Below, one piece after another: positions 62,008 to 64,000 of a stretch of DNA of 64,000 bases. Numbering within the stretch: the stretch's first letter is position 1; the number at the start of each line of letters is the position of its first letter. The stretch is from Arenibacter algicola (GTDB lineage Bacteria > Bacteroidota > Bacteroidia > Flavobacteriales > Flavobacteriaceae), in the NCBI RefSeq assembly GCF_018860365.1, contig NZ_JAHKPO010000013.1, positions 496,001-560,000 of the forward strand, read 5' to 3'. The notes beneath the pieces are model-generated. The model was not told where the DNA came from and made no database searches. It saw nothing but the letters and a program-made list of their open reading frames with translations. The position numbers and the translations under genes were made by a program.

Positions 62008-64000
62008 ATGTACCTTATTTTTGATACGGAAACCACAGGATTACCCAAACGTTGGGATGCACCTTATACGGATACCGACAATTGGCCGCGCTGTATACAA
62101 ATAGCTTGGCAATTGCACGATGCCATGGGCAACTTGGTGGAGAGTCAGGATTATTTGGTGCAGCCGGACGGATTTAATATTCCTTATGATGCGGAACAAA
62201 TTCATGGCATATCTACGGAGCTGGCCCAGCAAAAAGGGGTTCCAATTGGGGAGGTATTGGAAAAATTCAATGCAGCACTTTCCAAAACAAAATTTGTAGT
62301 AGGACAGAATGTGGGTTTCGACCTTAATATTATGGGGGCTGAATTCCATCGGTACCAAGTTGAAAATTCGTTACAGGAATTGCCAGTGTTGGATACCTGT
62401 ACCGAACATACGGCGCAATTATGCCAGATTCCTGGTGGACGTGGTGGCAAGTTTAAATTACCGACCTTAACGGAGCTGCATCAATACTTGTTTGGCGAGC
62501 CTTTCGGAGAAGCACACAATGCCACTGCCGATGTTGAGGCCACTACGCGTTGCTTCTTGGAATTGGTCCGTAAAAAGGAATATACGGCCGAGCAATTGGA
62601 TGTTAAGCCCGATTATTTTAAGAATTTCTCCGAGGCCAATCCGCAAGAAATACAATTAATAGGTCTAAAGCATATCAACCTAAAAAAGGCATCAAAAAAA
62701 ATAGCCGATGCCTTGTGGGAGAAGGATACAGGTGGGATTTCCAAGGAGGAAATAAAGGAAAATCTGGCCACTTTGGAAACGGCAAATTTTGCCCATCTCC
62801 ATAACCATACACAGTTTTCCATTCTGCAGTCGACCATTAGTATTCCTGCCTTGATCTTGGCCACTGCAAAGGCTAAAATGCCAGCGGTAGCCATGACGGA
62901 CCACGCGAATATGATGGGAGCGTTTCATTTTGTTAATGGGGTCATTAACCATAACAAGGGAGTTGTATCCAGGAACGAAGAAAATTTAAAGCGCTATGAG
63001 GCCACCATAAACGGAACCTTGGAAGAAGGGCAGGAGCCCTTGCAGGAACTTCCAGAGCCGGAGGTGGAGATTACGCCGATTATAGGTTGTGAATTTCAAG
63101 TTTGTGAAGATCATACCAATAAATCCCAGAAAGATAACGGGTATCAAATAGTAATGCTTGCCAAAAACAAAAATGGGTATTTAAATTTGGCAAAAATGTC
63201 GTCCATAGCCTTCGTGGATGGGAAGTACTATGTTCCGCGTATAGATAAGAAGGTCATAGAGCAATACAAGGAGGATATCATTGTGCTTACCGGCAATCTA
63301 TACGGGGAAGTGCCCAGTAAGGTTTTGAATGTGGGGGAAAACCAGGCAGAGGAAGCCTTGCTTTGGTGGAAAGAGACTTTTGGTGATGACCTGTATATGG
63401 AAATTATGCGTCACGGTCAGGAGGATGAAGACCGGGTCAATCAAGTATTAATACAATTCGCCAAAAAACACAATGTAAAATTGGTTGCTACCAATAATAC
63501 GTATTACCTGGAAAAGGAGAATGCGCATGCACATGATATATTACTGTGTGTAAAAGATGGTGAAAAACAGGCCACGCCTATAGGTCGTGGTCGTGGATAC
63601 CGATATGGCTTGCCAAACCAGGAATATTACTTTAAGTCCTCAGATGAAATGAAGGACCTTTTTAAGGATATTCCGGATGCCATTACCAACATTCAGGAAG
63701 TTATAGACAAGGTAGAAACTTTTACCCTTGCCCGTGACGTGTTATTGCCTGCTTTTGATATTCCGGAGGAGTTTAGGTTCGAAGAGGATAAATTGGATGG
63801 CGGTAAACGGGGTGAGAATAAATATCTACGCCATATAACCTATGAAGGGGCGAAAAAGAGATATGGTGAGATTACCCCTGAAATTGATGAGCGACTCGAT
63901 TTTGAACTTAAGGTAATTGAGAAGACCGGATATCCAGGTTATTTCTTAATTGTAGAGGATTTTATTAGGGCGGCACGGAGTATGGATGTGTCCGTGGGTC
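62008..64000 (+). CDS. dnaE: DNA polymerase III alpha subunit, partial (fused N-terminal exonuclease)
   Basis: The open frame from the ATG at 62008 reaches the window end (664 codons). Residues about 1-190 form a DEDDh 3'-5' exonuclease domain: LIFDTETTGLPKRWD (ExoI), FVVGQNVGFDLNIMGAEFHR (ExoII) and FGEAHNATADVEATTRCFLE (ExoIII). The PHP domain starts at about residue 264 (FAHLHNHTQFSILQSTISI) and goes on to AVAMTDHANMMGAFH. The replicative polymerase of Bacteroidota is known to carry this fused proofreading domain. The catalytic palm and the C-terminus lie outside the window. Confidence 0.93.
   Translation, partial: MYLIFDTETTGLPKRWDAPYTDTDNWPRCIQIAWQLHDAMGNLVESQDYLVQPDGFNIPYDAEQIHGISTELAQQKGVPIGEVLEKFNAALSKTKFVVGQNVGFDLNIMGAEFHRYQVENSLQELPVLDTCTEHTAQLCQIPGGRGGKFKLPTLTELHQYLFGEPFGEAHNATADVEATTRCFLELVRKKEYTAEQLDVKPDYFKNFSEANPQEIQLIGLKHINLKKASKKIADALWEKDTGGISKEEIKENLATLETANFAHLHNHTQFSILQSTISIPALILATAKAKMPAVAMTDHANMMGAFHFVNGVINHNKGVVSRNEENLKRYEATINGTLEEGQEPLQELPEPEVEITPIIGCEFQVCEDHTNKSQKDNGYQIVMLAKNKNGYLNLAKMSSIAFVDGKYYVPRIDKKVIEQYKEDIIVLTGNLYGEVPSKVLNVGENQAEEALLWWKETFGDDLYMEIMRHGQEDEDRVNQVLIQFAKKHNVKLVATNNTYYLEKENAHAHDILLCVKDGEKQATPIGRGRGYRYGLPNQEYYFKSSDEMKDLFKDIPDAITNIQEVIDKVETFTLARDVLLPAFDIPEEFRFEEDKLDGGKRGENKYLRHITYEGAKKRYGEITPEIDERLDFELKVIEKTGYPGYFLIVEDFIRAARSMDVSVG

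Overview
The window looks like a chromosomal segment of a Flavobacteriaceae bacterium (Bacteroidota), probably of the marine Maribacter/Arenibacter/Zobellia type; the genus is inference. The signs are a T9SS-sorted protease, SusC-like and BF3164-type lipoproteins, an NVEALA-family peptide, an L25/Ctc with an acidic tail, a DnaE fused to an N-terminal exonuclease, GcdH-like and OlsF-like proteins, and Bacteroidota promoter elements (TAnnTTTG) instead of sigma70 -10 boxes. Base composition is AT-rich and few genes show a clear Shine-Dalgarno sequence.

Positions 1-16083 are the accessory part. After a partial MG2/TonB-plug-like secreted protein (1-2253, minus) comes a minus-strand block: NVEALA-like peptide (10718-10939), degenerate IS30 transposase (9456-10430), BF3164-type beta-propeller lipoprotein, DUF1573 lipoprotein, transglutaminase-like protein, Wzy/O-antigen-ligase-like membrane protein with TPRs, and a signal peptidase I with a large insertion. 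I read this as an export, processing and perhaps modification locus for the small peptide; it is the best candidate here for an undescribed system. A complete ISAs1-family element (11088-12338; 19-bp perfect inverted repeats, 10-bp target duplication) sits just upstream of the peptide gene. From 12388 to 15925, three minus-strand single genes (small membrane ORF, TraB/GumN-like protein, beta-lactamase-fold serine hydrolase) alternate with two families of dispersed repeats, one containing 11-bp tandem arrays. The block ends at a tRNA-Leu(CAA) gene with a strong promoter and terminator.

Positions 16200-64000 are mostly conserved housekeeping DNA. Plus-strand prs, rplY and pth are followed by a minus-strand lipoprotein and T9SS metalloprotease, then plus-strand ribF, an HTTM protein and serS. 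A minus-strand envelope block follows: response regulator, histidine kinase, outer-membrane barrel protein, LTA-synthase-like phosphoglycerol transferase, diacylglycerol kinase and PAP2 phosphatase. These enzymes could form a lipid-headgroup transfer and recycling cycle under two-component control. Next is the plus-strand TPR protein, DUF4286, rsmA and mgtE, an HTH membrane protein, a 2-hydroxyacid dehydrogenase, a VOC protein, an LEA-repeat/TM2 fusion and a GNAT.

The right end holds an OlsF-like aminolipid acyltransferase, lysC with a GNAT, fbp, a TerB-like protein, a hybrid histidine kinase, a metallophosphoesterase/glycosyltransferase/GH1 cluster, a heme-binding protein, an acyl-CoA dehydrogenase, trmN6, a sulfatase, a SET-domain protein, rimM-rpsP, a DUF2383 protein and the 5' two-thirds or less of dnaE, which runs off the window.
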